A DNA stretch of 39,933 nucleotides from Cryomorphaceae bacterium (lineage in GTDB: Bacteria; Bacteroidota; Bacteroidia; Flavobacteriales; Crocinitomicaceae): contig JAJTDX010000009.1 of assembly GCA_021298235.1 (NCBI GenBank), positions 1-39,933 of the forward strand, written 5' to 3'. The translations under genes were made by a program, and so were the position numbers. The notes beneath the pieces are model-generated. The model did not search any database and was not told where the DNA came from. It saw only the letters and a list, made by a program, of their open reading frames with translations. Within the stretch, counting starts at the first letter, position 1; every line of letters begins with the position of its first letter. Shown here one piece after another: positions 1-9,568 of the stretch.

Positions 1-2645
1 TGCTCTCCCATTGTTGATGAAACAATGCGAATGCGGTCTTTCAATTGGCTAATATCCACTTTCCCATTTTTATTCAACGGGAAGGCGCCAACGTTTTCAA
101 TCAAATGAGGCACAGCATAGGCAGGTAAAAGCTCAAGCAAAAGCTCTCTTTCTGGAAGCACAACCTTCTCTGTTGAGGCATAAAAAGCTGCAAGAACAGA
201 GTGTTCATATACAACGCACCATTTCTCAATTCCAGACCACTTATGCAACGCGAATTCTATTCTTGAAAGCTCTATCCTTTGGCCATTAATCTTTACCTGA
301 TGATCCTTTCTACCTTTGAAATAAATATTCCCAGAAGTGTCCATAACACCGCGATCACCTGTTTTGTATGCTCTTTCGCCAAAAAAAGACACAAACTTTT
401 CCGTCATATCGGAATTTGCATAGCCCAAACCAACACTCGGTCCCACGATTAGAATTTCACCTTCCTGAAAAGGCATACAAATGCTCAAAGATTCCGAAAC
501 GATATATATAACGGCATTTATAAAAGGTGTTCCTATCGGCAGTGAATCCGGATTAAACTGTCCCTTATTTTCAAACCCTACGGTCAGAACTGAACATTCA
601 GAAGGCCCATAAAACTGGAATAATCTTGCAGCAGGAAATTTATGGTGTAAGTTTTTTTGAATTCTTTGCGGCACACGATCTCCTCCGGTCATTATGATAC
701 GTTCCTTATCGTCGTTAGGGAAAATATCAATCCAGTTTTCCAGCAAAGCAGGAACCATGTGAAAAGCCGTCACTTTCTCAAAGATTTTAATTAGCGACTT
801 CGTATCGCTTAGCATTTCCTTGCTTACTAAAACCTTTTCCCAACCTTTCCAAAGTGGAAAGATCAGTTCAGCAACCCCAATATCAAACGCAGGATGGGCA
901 ACAACTCCAAAACATTCTTGCTCCCTCCAAGGCAATTTTTCGTTCCAGGCGTGAAAAAAAGAAACAAGATTTTCCAGGGAAAGTTGAACAACTTTAGGTT
1001 CTCCTGTACTCCCCGAAGTACAGACGGATAATGCAGCCGTGCTAAACTCAAAATTTACAGCAGGAGGAAATGAATCAGCTAACAATTCATTGATGAGGAC
1101 CACCTTTTCAAAACCTCTGTCATTTGAACTAGTGAAAATTAAATCCGGTGGACTAATCGCTAGCAGAATATGAATGAACCCGTCCGTTTCTTTCTCATTG
1201 ACCATCAATACTTCCACAGAACTTTTCCATGCCGCACACAGCACAAGATCCATGTCAGCACACTTGTCTCCATAGATCCAAATCCTTCGATACTTCAGTT
1301 CCGAAAAACTGGAACTCAACTTTTCATAGGTACGAAATCTGTTTTCAAGAAGTAATGAGTTTTCAATCTTTTGAATGAATTCCTTTGATGAATATTCTTT
1401 AAACGTGTTTAGGTGTGGTTGCACTGCACGTCCTACGGGTAGATTCAAGATTTTATCCGGCTCAACTAAAAAAGCTTCAAATGCATCGCTGACTGAACTA
1501 ATTTGATCGAAAGAATGTTTGGAGAGATCAAAATGCCACTGCAAAATCAACCGATTAGGTGACGGAGTAAGCGCTAAACTCAATGGAAATTCAGAAAAAT
1601 CATAGCTTCCAATCAACTTAAAATTTGATTGAAAGTTCTTCAATTGCTCATTGACAGGATAATTCTCAAATGCTATGAGCATAGAATAGGCAATGCCTTT
1701 AAAGAGATCGCTTGTCACATCCACAAATGGAAATTGAACCACGCTCCTCTCTCTCTCCTTGAAGCCGTTCAGCAACTCTGAAGGAGAAGCATCCAAAGAA
1801 ATTTCGAATTGAAAAGGCAACGTTTGGATGGCTAGTCCAAAACCATTTTTAACTTGTTCGATTAAGCCATTTTGCTTCACAACTCCGAATTGCACTTTGG
1901 AACATCCTGTCCAACCAGCTATAAAACAGGACCATAAAAAGTTTACAGTCTCAGCAAGCGTCAAGCCTCTGGCTTTTGAAAAACGCTTGAGTGCGGTGGA
2001 ATCAATTTCCCTTTTAATTTCACTGTAACCGGATCCTCCATCTGGAAATTCTGTGAGTGTTGCACTTTCTTCTAAGGGCAACAGATATTTTGAGTAGGCC
2101 TCCACAGCCTTTGAATGGTCAAGGGCCTTCCATCCGTCGTACCAATCCTTATTTGTCTTTTTAGGTAAATAAAGTTTGGGAGAAGACAGGATAAGCATAA
2201 AATCACCGAGAAGCTGTTGTCGTCCCCAACCATCGAACAAGATATGGTGGTTGGTAATCAGAAGATACGTCGCGCTTTCAGTTACAAACCAGTCGAAAGC
2301 TATTGCCGGTTCCTTTTGTAAATCAAAGCCTCTGTTTCTTATATCTGCGACACGATCATTCAGTAAATTTTCTGTGCACTGATGCCCGCTAATTCGAGGC
2401 TTTGAATTCTTCAAGCATGCCCACACAGGTTGCTTTAATCCTTCAAATAAAATATGTGAATGCAAACACTCATACGTTTCGACTAATCTTTCAATAGCAA
2501 AGCTTATCTGCCCCAATTCATATCCTGTGACCTCGAAGGTCAATTGCTGAACATATTCTGAAGATTTGCCTTTCAGACTTGCACTCAGCATAAACTGCTG
2601 TGCGGGCAACAATGGTACAATTGAAAGAATATCTTCTTTATTCAT
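1..2645 (-). CDS. NRPS, partial: C-A, continues off the left edge
   Basis: This is the 5' part (881 codons) of an NRPS gene whose 3' end lies beyond base 1. The start codon at 2645 shares one base with the stop of the upstream 1604-aa NRPS gene (TGATG), so the two are translationally coupled. Residues 1 to about 430 form a condensation domain with HHILFDGW (H133, H134, D138, G139). Its start (IVPLLPAQQFML) resembles the DCL class, which would fit acceptance of the D-residue made upstream. An adenylation domain follows with core motifs VCTSGSTGEPK, FYGPSE, YKTGDRG, FKGRKDHQVKINGQR and the A10 lysine in NKNGK near base 70. The carrier domain must lie outside the window. Specificity residues read by eye are D-I-A-H-M-G-F-V-L-K. 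They share D, I, H, G and K with known Hpg codes such as DIFHLGLLCK, so Hpg is a weak prediction. The enzyme would extend the peptide in the cytoplasm. Confidence 0.93.
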   Translation of the reverse strand, partial: MNKEDILSIVPLLPAQQFMLSASLKGKSSEYVQQLTFEVTGYELGQISFAIERLVETYECLHSHILFEGLKQPVWACLKNSKPRISGHQCTENLLNDRVADIRNRGFDLQKEPAIAFDWFVTESATYLLITNHHILFDGWGRQQLLGDFMLILSSPKLYLPKKTNKDWYDGWKALDHSKAVEAYSKYLLPLEESATLTEFPDGGSGYSEIKREIDSTALKRFSKARGLTLAETVNFLWSCFIAGWTGCSKVQFGVVKQNGLIEQVKNGFGLAIQTLPFQFEISLDASPSELLNGFKERERSVVQFPFVDVTSDLFKGIAYSMLIAFENYPVNEQLKNFQSNFKLIGSYDFSEFPLSLALTPSPNRLILQWHFDLSKHSFDQISSVSDAFEAFLVEPDKILNLPVGRAVQPHLNTFKEYSSKEFIQKIENSLLLENRFRTYEKLSSSFSELKYRRIWIYGDKCADMDLVLCAAWKSSVEVLMVNEKETDGFIHILLAISPPDLIFTSSNDRGFEKVVLINELLADSFPPAVNFEFSTAALSVCTSGSTGEPKVVQLSLENLVSFFHAWNEKLPWREQECFGVVAHPAFDIGVAELIFPLWKGWEKVLVSKEMLSDTKSLIKIFEKVTAFHMVPALLENWIDIFPNDDKERIIMTGGDRVPQRIQKNLHHKFPAARLFQFYGPSECSVLTVGFENKGQFNPDSLPIGTPFINAVIYIVSESLSICMPFQEGEILIVGPSVGLGYANSDMTEKFVSFFGERAYKTGDRGVMDTSGNIYFKGRKDHQVKINGQRIELSRIEFALHKWSGIEKWCVVYEHSVLAAFYASTEKVVLPERELLLELLPAYAVPHLIENVGAFPLNKNGKVDISQLKDRIRIVSSTMGE

Positions 2646-5600
2646 CAGAGGTCGCTCAAAAGGTCATCAATTGCATTCATGTCATCTGAATCAACAGAAT
2701 CATGGATAAACGTCTCACCCTGAAGCTCGGCTGAAATATTTTCCTTTGAAAACGATGTCAATGCTTCTTCAAAATGCTTCGAATCAAAAGAAGGATGCGT
2801 CCGCAACATCCATCGCATTTTCCCCTCGACAATCAATGCATTGATTTCCACATGACCAAGCAGGAAATTCTTTTGATCCACCATATCCCCTTGGCCGATA
2901 TCACTCGGACGTGCCATTCCTCCCCAATTTTCATCAAAGCTTCCAAGGTAATTCAAGAGCAAAGGAAAGGGTGGTTTCTTCCATGATGGATGCCCCATAT
3001 ACAACAATCCATTTTCAGGTACATTTTTCATCGCAAAGCGTACGCGTTCTAATAGGTTAGCTTTTGAAACATCAAAATCCAGCTCTACAGGATAAAATTG
3101 TGTAAACCATCCAAGTGATTCACTCAATTCTGTAATCTCAGCATAGGACCTGCCATGGGTTTCGAAAACAGGAGTTACAGGCGGTAGCTCCGCTTTTTCC
3201 CAAGCGCCGGCAATTAAGTACAAAAACTTTTCATTGGAATTCAGCTCAGGCAACCAATTTCGAATAAAGCGATCCGTTTCTACCTCTGTCCAAGTCCACT
3301 CTGTGTAACTGGATTCTTCATAGGAGGCCACTTCCCATTCTGCAAAAGGATCAAGAAGAGGCGTTGGTAAATATCCACTTGACTCGACCTTTTGTTGTAA
3401 CGCATCCCGAACCTTCGCAAATACTTCAAAGCTCTCATATTCCGATCCACCTCCATTTAATCGGGCACGCAGTTCATCCAATAGCAATCTCCAAGAAAAT
3501 CCATCACAATAAAAATGATGCATTGAAATGAACAATAGCTTTTGTTCATTAAAATCAATCACTGCCGCACCGGCCACCGGTCCCTTCAACAGATCGAAGG
3601 AACCTTGAATCTGATCGCACAATGAAGTGACCTCATTTTCAGTTTGACAATTTTCCACGCGCACTTCGGGGCTCAAACCAGCCTTCCAGCCATACGAGTA
3701 TACCATTGACAAAAGCTTGAATGACTCAAGCGTCTTTTTTAAAATAGTTGCAACAAAATCCGAATTCAACGGTAGCTGAATTTCAAGCAAAATCGATTGA
3801 TTAAACCGATTTCTATTTCCCGAATATTCGGAATGAAACCATTCCTGTATAGGAGTTAATGGCAATGAATCAGATTTTTTGGATGACACTCCTAATTGCC
3901 CAAGTGAATTCAAATAGTCATTCAGTTTGGGAGCATTCATAAGCTCATTAATTTCAGCTTTATACCCCCATGACTTCAGCTTCCCTATCAAGCGTAATCC
4001 AAGAATGGAGTCTCCACCCTGCTCAATAAATCCAAAGTTTCCATTTAGCATTTCGAAAAGACTGATTGACCTCAGTTTTTGAAGTAATAATGGGGCGTTC
4101 CCCTCAAAATCGGACTCAACCCCCTTGTACTTATGGGTTCTTAAAAGTGTCAACTCGTCAATTTTCCCATTTGCATTCTCAGGAAAGTGCGCTAGAGAAA
4201 ATATCCGATCTGGTCGCATGTAAGCGGGAAACACCAATTCAATAAATGCGACGACATCTGAAACATCAGTATTCTCTCGTTCGATAAATAAAATAAACGT
4301 GTTTTCCGACTGGATATACCTAGCTCTTTTAACCTCCTGAAACTTATTTAACACCTTTTGCTCTACCTCTCCCAATTCAAAACGTTGTCCCAATCTTTTG
4401 ACCTGTCGATCGTTTCTACCTTTTAGATAAAATTGACCGTTACTCATCACTCCCCTGTCTCCGGTACGGTAATACTGCAATCCATTTACTTCAAAAAAAC
4501 CACCTTCCGAATTGAGGTAACCTGTGGCTACACCAGCCCCACCAATGATAATTTCTCCTTCAACACCCTCAGGCAGAATATGTAACAAATGATCACACAC
4601 AAACAGCTCTTCATACGGCAGTGCCGTACCAATACTTGTAGAATAATTTTGGCTTAAATCAATACATGTTGAATATGTGGTCGTTTCAGTCGGTCCGTAC
4701 CAATTCTTAATAACAAGCGCCTCATTGTGGGACTTCAAATGATTCCAAAGCTGTTCATGAAATGGTTCACCAGCACTATTTACTGCATTTAACCCTTTGA
4801 TTTCGGGACCCTGCAGTTTTGAAAGCACAGAAGGAACCGTATTCAATAGACCTCCGGGATGTTTTAAAATTGAGATTTCCAAATGAGAAAGATCCCGTAT
4901 AATGATAGTATTCTTTCCCGTGTAAAGTCCAAACAGATTTTCGAAGATCGAAAGGTCAAATCCCAAATTTGTCAAACTAAAAATATGATCAAAACCATCA
5001 CTATCAATTTCACACCTACAGGCATCCAGGAAGGAAGATAAATTTTGATGCGTCAGTGCCACCCCCTTTGGTTTTCCTGTTGAACCGGAAGTAAAGAGGA
5101 TGTATGCCTCCTGGTCTTGATTCACAATCGCCTCAATTGACTTTGGATACTCCTTGAGGATGTCATTTAAAGCCACCGAATCTACCCCGTTGAGATTAAG
5201 CCGAATGTCTTCAGGGAAAATGACCATAGAACATTCAGAAATTTCCAAAACCTGCTGAATCCTTTCCAGGGGCCAACTGGGATTGAGAGGGACATAGGTG
5301 TATCCGCTTCTCATGATTGCATATATCAGCGCAGGCGTATATTCCGTTTTCTCGCCAAAAAGAGCTATCCGCTTACTTTTGGCATGTGCAGTTAAATAAC
5401 CATAAAGGTTTTCGGTGAATTTCGAAGTGTCAGAAAAAGAAAGAGCTCTTTCTGAAAAAGAGTCAAGGATTACCGAATCAGAGTGCATTAAATGATGCTC
5501 GACTGCCTCTGTCCAAAGAATCGGTTCGGTAAGTTTAGCAGGCTGCGGAAAGGATCCAATACTTTTCTCGAATGGTTCATCCGGTGAATCTAAAATACAT

Positions 5601-7459
5601 CCTATATTTTCCTGAATGCACTTGAGGAAGTAAGCTATAAACTCAGTACTGAAACTACCGGAATCATAAATAGCCTTTATCTGATACTTTGCTTCAGTGG
5701 GCATGATCACAAACAGCACATCCGGAATCTCTTCAACAACCTCACTTAGATCGTCTTCAGACAGGTGTTCATACCCGAGTGCAAACTGCTGACCATTGGA
5801 TACATTCTGAATGAGTTGTCTTACCGTTTGATCAGCCGTCCAATCCCACCCAAGAAAAATATTCTTTATAAACAATCCAATTGCCGTTTCAGCATATTCT
5901 GGTGCAATCGAGCGGCCATTCGAAATACTATGAATGTACGAATTGGACGTTCCGTTGAGCCGATAATTAGTCATGGACAAAGCTGTCAAAAAAACCTGCT
6001 GTTCGGTAAACCCGTTTGACTTACAGAAAACACTCAACTCAGGCGAATCTAAGTAATTATTTAGCTCTTCGAACTTACTGTCCACAGATCGATTTGAATT
6101 CAATTTAAGCGCAGCGTGTTCTCTGAAAAAATGACCAAGCTCACTTATTTGAGCAGTACTCTTGAGCGCTAGTTCTCTGGATACCAGAACATGCTGATAG
6201 TTCATCCTTCCCTCCAAATCTGAATCAGAATCCAGTACCTGAATAAATTCTTGTATCAGCAGTCCAACGCTCCATCCATCGAGTAAAACATGATGATGTG
6301 ACCACAAAAGATGGGCCTTTCCTTCCCACTCAAAAAAGCAGCATCGCATGAGAGGTCCGTTAAATCCATCATTCAGGTCTTGTTCGAGTATTAGATCAGG
6401 AGAAGCTGAATTCAATATCCTAAAATCTGCAGGCCACTCATTCACGACTTGCTGCCATGAACCATTCTCAAAAACCGGTGAAATACGCAATTGGGGGTAG
6501 GCTTTCCATATACGACAATAGGCTATTTTTAGTTGATCTAGCTCTGGGCATTTGGATAACTCAAACAAGAATTGCTCGTGATAAATTCCTTTACGATTTG
6601 CAGTAGCCTGATTCCAAATCTTTTGTTGCATGATCGATAAGGGATACCTGTCAACTTGCGTTTCAATTTCCTGATATACATTCGCTTTTTTGATCTTCCA
6701 TGACCCCAATGCACTGGCGACAAGCAATTCACCAAAATTCCCTTGATAACCTTGAGCTTTCAATTTCGAAAGCAATCGAATCGCCTGGATTGAATCTCCA
6801 CCATTGGCGAAATAACTCTTTTCAAAATCCGGAGAATTGCCAATACTCTCCTTCCATACTGTAGTAATAACAGCTTCGGCAGTAGCCCGGTATTGCTCAG
6901 AAATGAGAACTGCTTCATTCATCAACTCTTTTAAATGAAGTCGTTTGGTTTCTTCCAAAGGCTGAAGTGGCCTTAGACAACATGTCAATAAAATCTCAAA
7001 AAGAAGCAGATACGATTCATCACAGCGAATCGTTAACTGATCCAAATGGTCGGAGAATTCAATCTGAACACTCCAACTTCCCTGACCGCTGTAATGGGAA
7101 TCGCTGATAACTATTCCCGATGTGTGAATAGACGGAATACGCGACAATTCAGGATGAATTATTCTAGAAAACTCTAAAATTTTCTTTGCAGTACTACGAA
7201 AATCACCTGTCGCAATCCCATCCAAAGGAATGGCTTTAGAATCCAGGCTAAATGCTAGGTAAACTGCCTCTCCAATCAGTTTCATGCTCAATTCTTGCAG
7301 GCAACTTGCCAACAAAATTTTTGCGTTGTTGATGTTTCCTTTGCACATCTGTTGGAATTCATCCGGCACATGCACGTTTAACTGCGAGTTCGTATCACCA
7401 CAATGTAAACGTTTAGAAGGATTGATCTGATTGTAATATGTTTGCCAAAAGGGGGTCAT
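2645..7459 (-). CDS. NRPS: half C - PCP - C - A(Ala) - PCP - E
   Basis: A 1604-residue assembly-line protein. Residues 1 to about 170 resemble only the C-terminal lobe of a condensation domain: the protein opens at the position of the usual YW...L segment, and no HHxxxDG is present. A carrier domain follows (FANGGDS, S223) with no adenylation domain before it. Then come a full C domain (HHVLLDG, H389-H390-D394), an A domain (ILFTSGSTGKPKG about 788; NWYGPTETT about 919; YRTGDRG about 997; NANGK about 1095), a second PCP (IEQGGDS, S1151) and an epimerization domain from about 1198. The E motifs are PIQEWF, HHFYCDGFSW (H1314, H1315, D1319), FETHGR, LGWFT and LNYLG. Specificity residues read as D-L-F-N-N-A-W-T-Y-K, one change from the known Ala code DLFNNALTYK, so D-Ala is expected. 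The tail is acidic (DDMNAIDDLLSDL). The start is 51 bases after the racemase-like gene. Confidence 0.95.
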   Translation of the reverse strand: MTPFWQTYYNQINPSKRLHCGDTNSQLNVHVPDEFQQMCKGNINNAKILLASCLQELSMKLIGEAVYLAFSLDSKAIPLDGIATGDFRSTAKKILEFSRIIHPELSRIPSIHTSGIVISDSHYSGQGSWSVQIEFSDHLDQLTIRCDESYLLLFEILLTCCLRPLQPLEETKRLHLKELMNEAVLISEQYRATAEAVITTVWKESIGNSPDFEKSYFANGGDSIQAIRLLSKLKAQGYQGNFGELLVASALGSWKIKKANVYQEIETQVDRYPLSIMQQKIWNQATANRKGIYHEQFLFELSKCPELDQLKIAYCRIWKAYPQLRISPVFENGSWQQVVNEWPADFRILNSASPDLILEQDLNDGFNGPLMRCCFFEWEGKAHLLWSHHHVLLDGWSVGLLIQEFIQVLDSDSDLEGRMNYQHVLVSRELALKSTAQISELGHFFREHAALKLNSNRSVDSKFEELNNYLDSPELSVFCKSNGFTEQQVFLTALSMTNYRLNGTSNSYIHSISNGRSIAPEYAETAIGLFIKNIFLGWDWTADQTVRQLIQNVSNGQQFALGYEHLSEDDLSEVVEEIPDVLFVIMPTEAKYQIKAIYDSGSFSTEFIAYFLKCIQENIGCILDSPDEPFEKSIGSFPQPAKLTEPILWTEAVEHHLMHSDSVILDSFSERALSFSDTSKFTENLYGYLTAHAKSKRIALFGEKTEYTPALIYAIMRSGYTYVPLNPSWPLERIQQVLEISECSMVIFPEDIRLNLNGVDSVALNDILKEYPKSIEAIVNQDQEAYILFTSGSTGKPKGVALTHQNLSSFLDACRCEIDSDGFDHIFSLTNLGFDLSIFENLFGLYTGKNTIIIRDLSHLEISILKHPGGLLNTVPSVLSKLQGPEIKGLNAVNSAGEPFHEQLWNHLKSHNEALVIKNWYGPTETTTYSTCIDLSQNYSTSIGTALPYEELFVCDHLLHILPEGVEGEIIIGGAGVATGYLNSEGGFFEVNGLQYYRTGDRGVMSNGQFYLKGRNDRQVKRLGQRFELGEVEQKVLNKFQEVKRARYIQSENTFILFIERENTDVSDVVAFIELVFPAYMRPDRIFSLAHFPENANGKIDELTLLRTHKYKGVESDFEGNAPLLLQKLRSISLFEMLNGNFGFIEQGGDSILGLRLIGKLKSWGYKAEINELMNAPKLNDYLNSLGQLGVSSKKSDSLPLTPIQEWFHSEYSGNRNRFNQSILLEIQLPLNSDFVATILKKTLESFKLLSMVYSYGWKAGLSPEVRVENCQTENEVTSLCDQIQGSFDLLKGPVAGAAVIDFNEQKLLFISMHHFYCDGFSWRLLLDELRARLNGGGSEYESFEVFAKVRDALQQKVESSGYLPTPLLDPFAEWEVASYEESSYTEWTWTEVETDRFIRNWLPELNSNEKFLYLIAGAWEKAELPPVTPVFETHGRSYAEITELSESLGWFTQFYPVELDFDVSKANLLERVRFAMKNVPENGLLYMGHPSWKKPPFPLLLNYLGSFDENWGGMARPSDIGQGDMVDQKNFLLGHVEINALIVEGKMRWMLRTHPSFDSKHFEEALTSFSKENISAELQGETFIHDSVDSDDMNAIDDLLSDL

Positions 7460-7510
7460 TTCAAAACGATTGGGAAATCTAAAACAAAATTATATTTTCA
7501 ACTTTCTCCT

Positions 7511-8206
7511 TCATGCAAAAGCTCGTTTTGAAAAGAAATGATACGAAACACTCGAGGGCGATGTAAATACATCGGTTCGCATTCCATGGATTGGTTCATT
7601 CGTCGTAATATTCCGACCAAAAAAAGCAAGCTCACCAATCCGGAAATGATTAATTCCAGCCTCAGCCAATTTATCTGCGATTGGGAATGAAACCGAAGTT
7701 CCAAGACTTTGAATAGTGGATTCCGGAATTTTCAGATTAGCCCATTTTTTATAGAAATACTCTTCCGGAAGCATGTTACAATTAAGGTATGCTCCGAGAA
7801 AGCTGTACTGTTCTGGAGATTTCCTTAGCTCTTCCAGAGGCAATCCATAACGTTCAGTATCAAGCTCTAGCATTATGCATGTCGTATGATTTGAATCCGT
7901 TTCTTTGTGTGTTAAATTGACATCTACAAATTCAGGAATAACCTCTGTTCCGTCATAATTCAAAAACCATGTGACTATGTCAGTTTTATTTGATTTGAAA
8001 AAAGCCAAATGCTCAAGCTCATCGCTTCCAACACTCTTAATTCCCATTTCTCCTAGACTCAAAAATAAATCTTCAGGAACTTTACCTTGGAACATCTTAA
8101 GTATAAGTGTCCAAGACATTTTTTTTTCTGAAAAAGTGTCATTCAGAAAGTCAATATTCTCCTTCAAACGAAATGGACAGAATGAAAACGTATTTTCTTT
8201 TACCAT
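7511..8206 (-). CDS. short fold-type III PLP protein, ornithine/alanine racemase-like
   Basis: The 231-residue product resembles the PLP-binding TIM-barrel half of ornithine racemase/alanine racemase-family proteins. The N-terminal part has a strand ending in a lysine at LILKMF, at the position of the PLP lysine, and the later SDELEHL matches the family's SRLxNL segment. The C-terminal part carries SLGTSVSFPIA, like the SGGNSxxxPL phosphate-binding turn, then GINHFRIGE and a GR...IHGMRTDVF stretch typical of ornithine racemases. Family members are about 350 residues. This one lacks the C-terminal beta-domain and has a shortened middle, so it is either a minimal form or a decayed one. Its start overlaps the stop of the EctD-like gene by 7 bases, so it is co-translated with the pathway. 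A racemase could supply D-Orn, which would fit the Orn-coding NRPS module, but the substrate is not proven. Fold assignment is moderately secure; activity is uncertain. Confidence 0.6.
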   Translation of the reverse strand: MVKENTFSFCPFRLKENIDFLNDTFSEKKMSWTLILKMFQGKVPEDLFLSLGEMGIKSVGSDELEHLAFFKSNKTDIVTWFLNYDGTEVIPEFVDVNLTHKETDSNHTTCIMLELDTERYGLPLEELRKSPEQYSFLGAYLNCNMLPEEYFYKKWANLKIPESTIQSLGTSVSFPIADKLAEAGINHFRIGELAFFGRNITTNEPIHGMRTDVFTSPSSVSYHFFSKRAFA

Positions 8207-8958
8207 TTCAAAGGTGTATTGTCAGAGTTACAGAGATAATTAGGTCTCTGAGAAATCTCGGAAGGACGATTCATACATTTATTAAACGTGAGGATCAGAA
8301 TTTTTCTCGAAAAATCCAGTACAGATCGGTCAGAACCATGGATCAGATTTGGATCAAACAATAAGACACTTCCCTTTTGAGCAATGGTCTTAAATACTCC
8401 AAATTTCTTTTTAAAATACGTGATTTCATCTTCACTGAAACTGAACAATAAATCACTAGATGCGCTCCCCTCCAATGAGTAATCCGTTAGTTCATCCATT
8501 GCTTCTCGATCAAGAAATTCCATATGACTGCATGGGATGAGCTTCAATTCGCCGGAGCCTTCAAAGACATCATCTAAATAAACCACAACGTTTAAAAAGT
8601 CATTCTTGGGAAAATGGTCAAAAACCTTCCAAAACGGATAATCTCTATGAAAAGGCCATACGGATGATTCATCTCTGTTTTTGATGTTCACCTTGCACTG
8701 ATGCAGATACACCTCCTCACCCAATAGGGAAACAACTATTTGTTTAATTAGAGATGATTCAGACAGCCATTTAAGAAACAGTGGGTTTTTATGAAATCCA
8801 TAGACGGAGCGAAGTGTAACGTCATCTTTTTCAAAAAACTTTTCCTCCGATCCGTCGAGCAATTTCTCAAATTGGGGAATTTCCTTCACTGCATCGCGAA
8901 CAAGGATATATCCTTGTTCGTCATACGACGCCTTCCATGCTTCAAGTTCAATGTTCAT
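8200..8958 (-). CDS. phytanoyl-CoA dioxygenase family hydroxylase, EctD-like
   Basis: An Fe(II)/2-oxoglutarate-dependent oxygenase of about 252 residues. The facial triad is visible: HxD in FHRDYPFW (H104, D106) and the distal His in LIHGSDRS (H207), followed by the 2OG-binding Arg in FSRK (R218). The segment LHQCKVNIKN before the HxD, QKGSVLLFDPNLIHGS and a final QRPNYL resemble ectoine hydroxylase (EctD) and related amino-acid hydroxylases, so a free or carrier-bound amino acid is the likely substrate. I chose the second ATG (8958): it overlaps the phosphopantetheinyl transferase stop by only 11 bases and begins a normal family N-terminus. An upstream in-frame ATG (8997) would add 13 residues. 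Position inside the NRPS operon suggests it hydroxylates a building block or the peptide. Confidence 0.85.
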   Translation of the reverse strand: MNIELEAWKASYDEQGYILVRDAVKEIPQFEKLLDGSEEKFFEKDDVTLRSVYGFHKNPLFLKWLSESSLIKQIVVSLLGEEVYLHQCKVNIKNRDESSVWPFHRDYPFWKVFDHFPKNDFLNVVVYLDDVFEGSGELKLIPCSHMEFLDREAMDELTDYSLEGSASSDLLFSFSEDEITYFKKKFGVFKTIAQKGSVLLFDPNLIHGSDRSVLDFSRKILILTFNKCMNRPSEISQRPNYLCNSDNTPLKW

Positions 8959-9568
8959 AATGGCGAACGAAAGTGCGAAATTTATTCGAATTTTCAAATT
9001 CTATCAGCGTATTTTCTGAGGTACAAACCGTCAAAACGAAATTTTCATTTTCACCTGTTTGAAGATTAAATTGCATCGTTTTTTCCTGATGTGATTGTTC
9101 AATAAGAATTGGATCTTGCAAAAATCCCGTACCTCTCAATTTGGACAAGGCTTCTTTTTGAGAAAAACGCTTAATTATTTCTTTAGCATTGTTCTTAATT
9201 TCTTCCCATTCAAAGGGGCGAAAAGCTATTTCAAGTGCGCCGAGTTCTTCCTGCTCGAAACGTTCGATATCAACGCCAATAGAATTATTTGAAACCGCAA
9301 CAAAAACAAGGCCTTTGCAATGACTTATGGAACAATAACCTGAGCTGAGCAAGGGCTTGCCTTCAGACGATTTATGGAAGTTCATTTTTTCCAGTGATGT
9401 CGAAAAAAAAGTATGGCACAATCTGTTCAGTTCAGTTCGCGCCAGAATAGATTCTTTGCGACGAATTTCATCTTTAAAGGAACGGAGATAATCATCCATC
9501 GGATACTGCAATGATTCAGACATGTCGTCAATATGTGCCAAAGACAACAACACCGTATTTTCTTTCAC
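8948..9568 (-). CDS. Sfp-type 4'-phosphopantetheinyl transferase
   Basis: Transfers the phosphopantetheine arm of CoA to the conserved serine of NRPS carrier domains, converting them to the active holo form. The 206-residue product has the family motifs in order: GKP (about 70), SISHCKG (about 80), GVDIE (D100 and E102, Mg2+ binding) and FSQKEALSK (E139, K138). Length matches Sfp-type enzymes. Its start overlaps the preceding oxidase stop by four bases (ATGA) and its stop overlaps the next gene. It is therefore embedded in the biosynthetic operon and is most likely dedicated to the NRPSs here, although it may also serve other carriers in the cell. Confidence 0.92.
   Translation of the reverse strand: MKENTVLLSLAHIDDMSESLQYPMDDYLRSFKDEIRRKESILARTELNRLCHTFFSTSLEKMNFHKSSEGKPLLSSGYCSISHCKGLVFVAVSNNSIGVDIERFEQEELGALEIAFRPFEWEEIKNNAKEIIKRFSQKEALSKLRGTGFLQDPILIEQSHQEKTMQFNLQTGENENFVLTVCTSENTLIEFENSNKFRTFVRHYEH

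Noticed and set aside
7498..7704. A 68-aa ORF at the 3' end of the racemase-like gene
   Set aside because: It is out of frame within the better supported 231-aa gene and has no recognisable motif.
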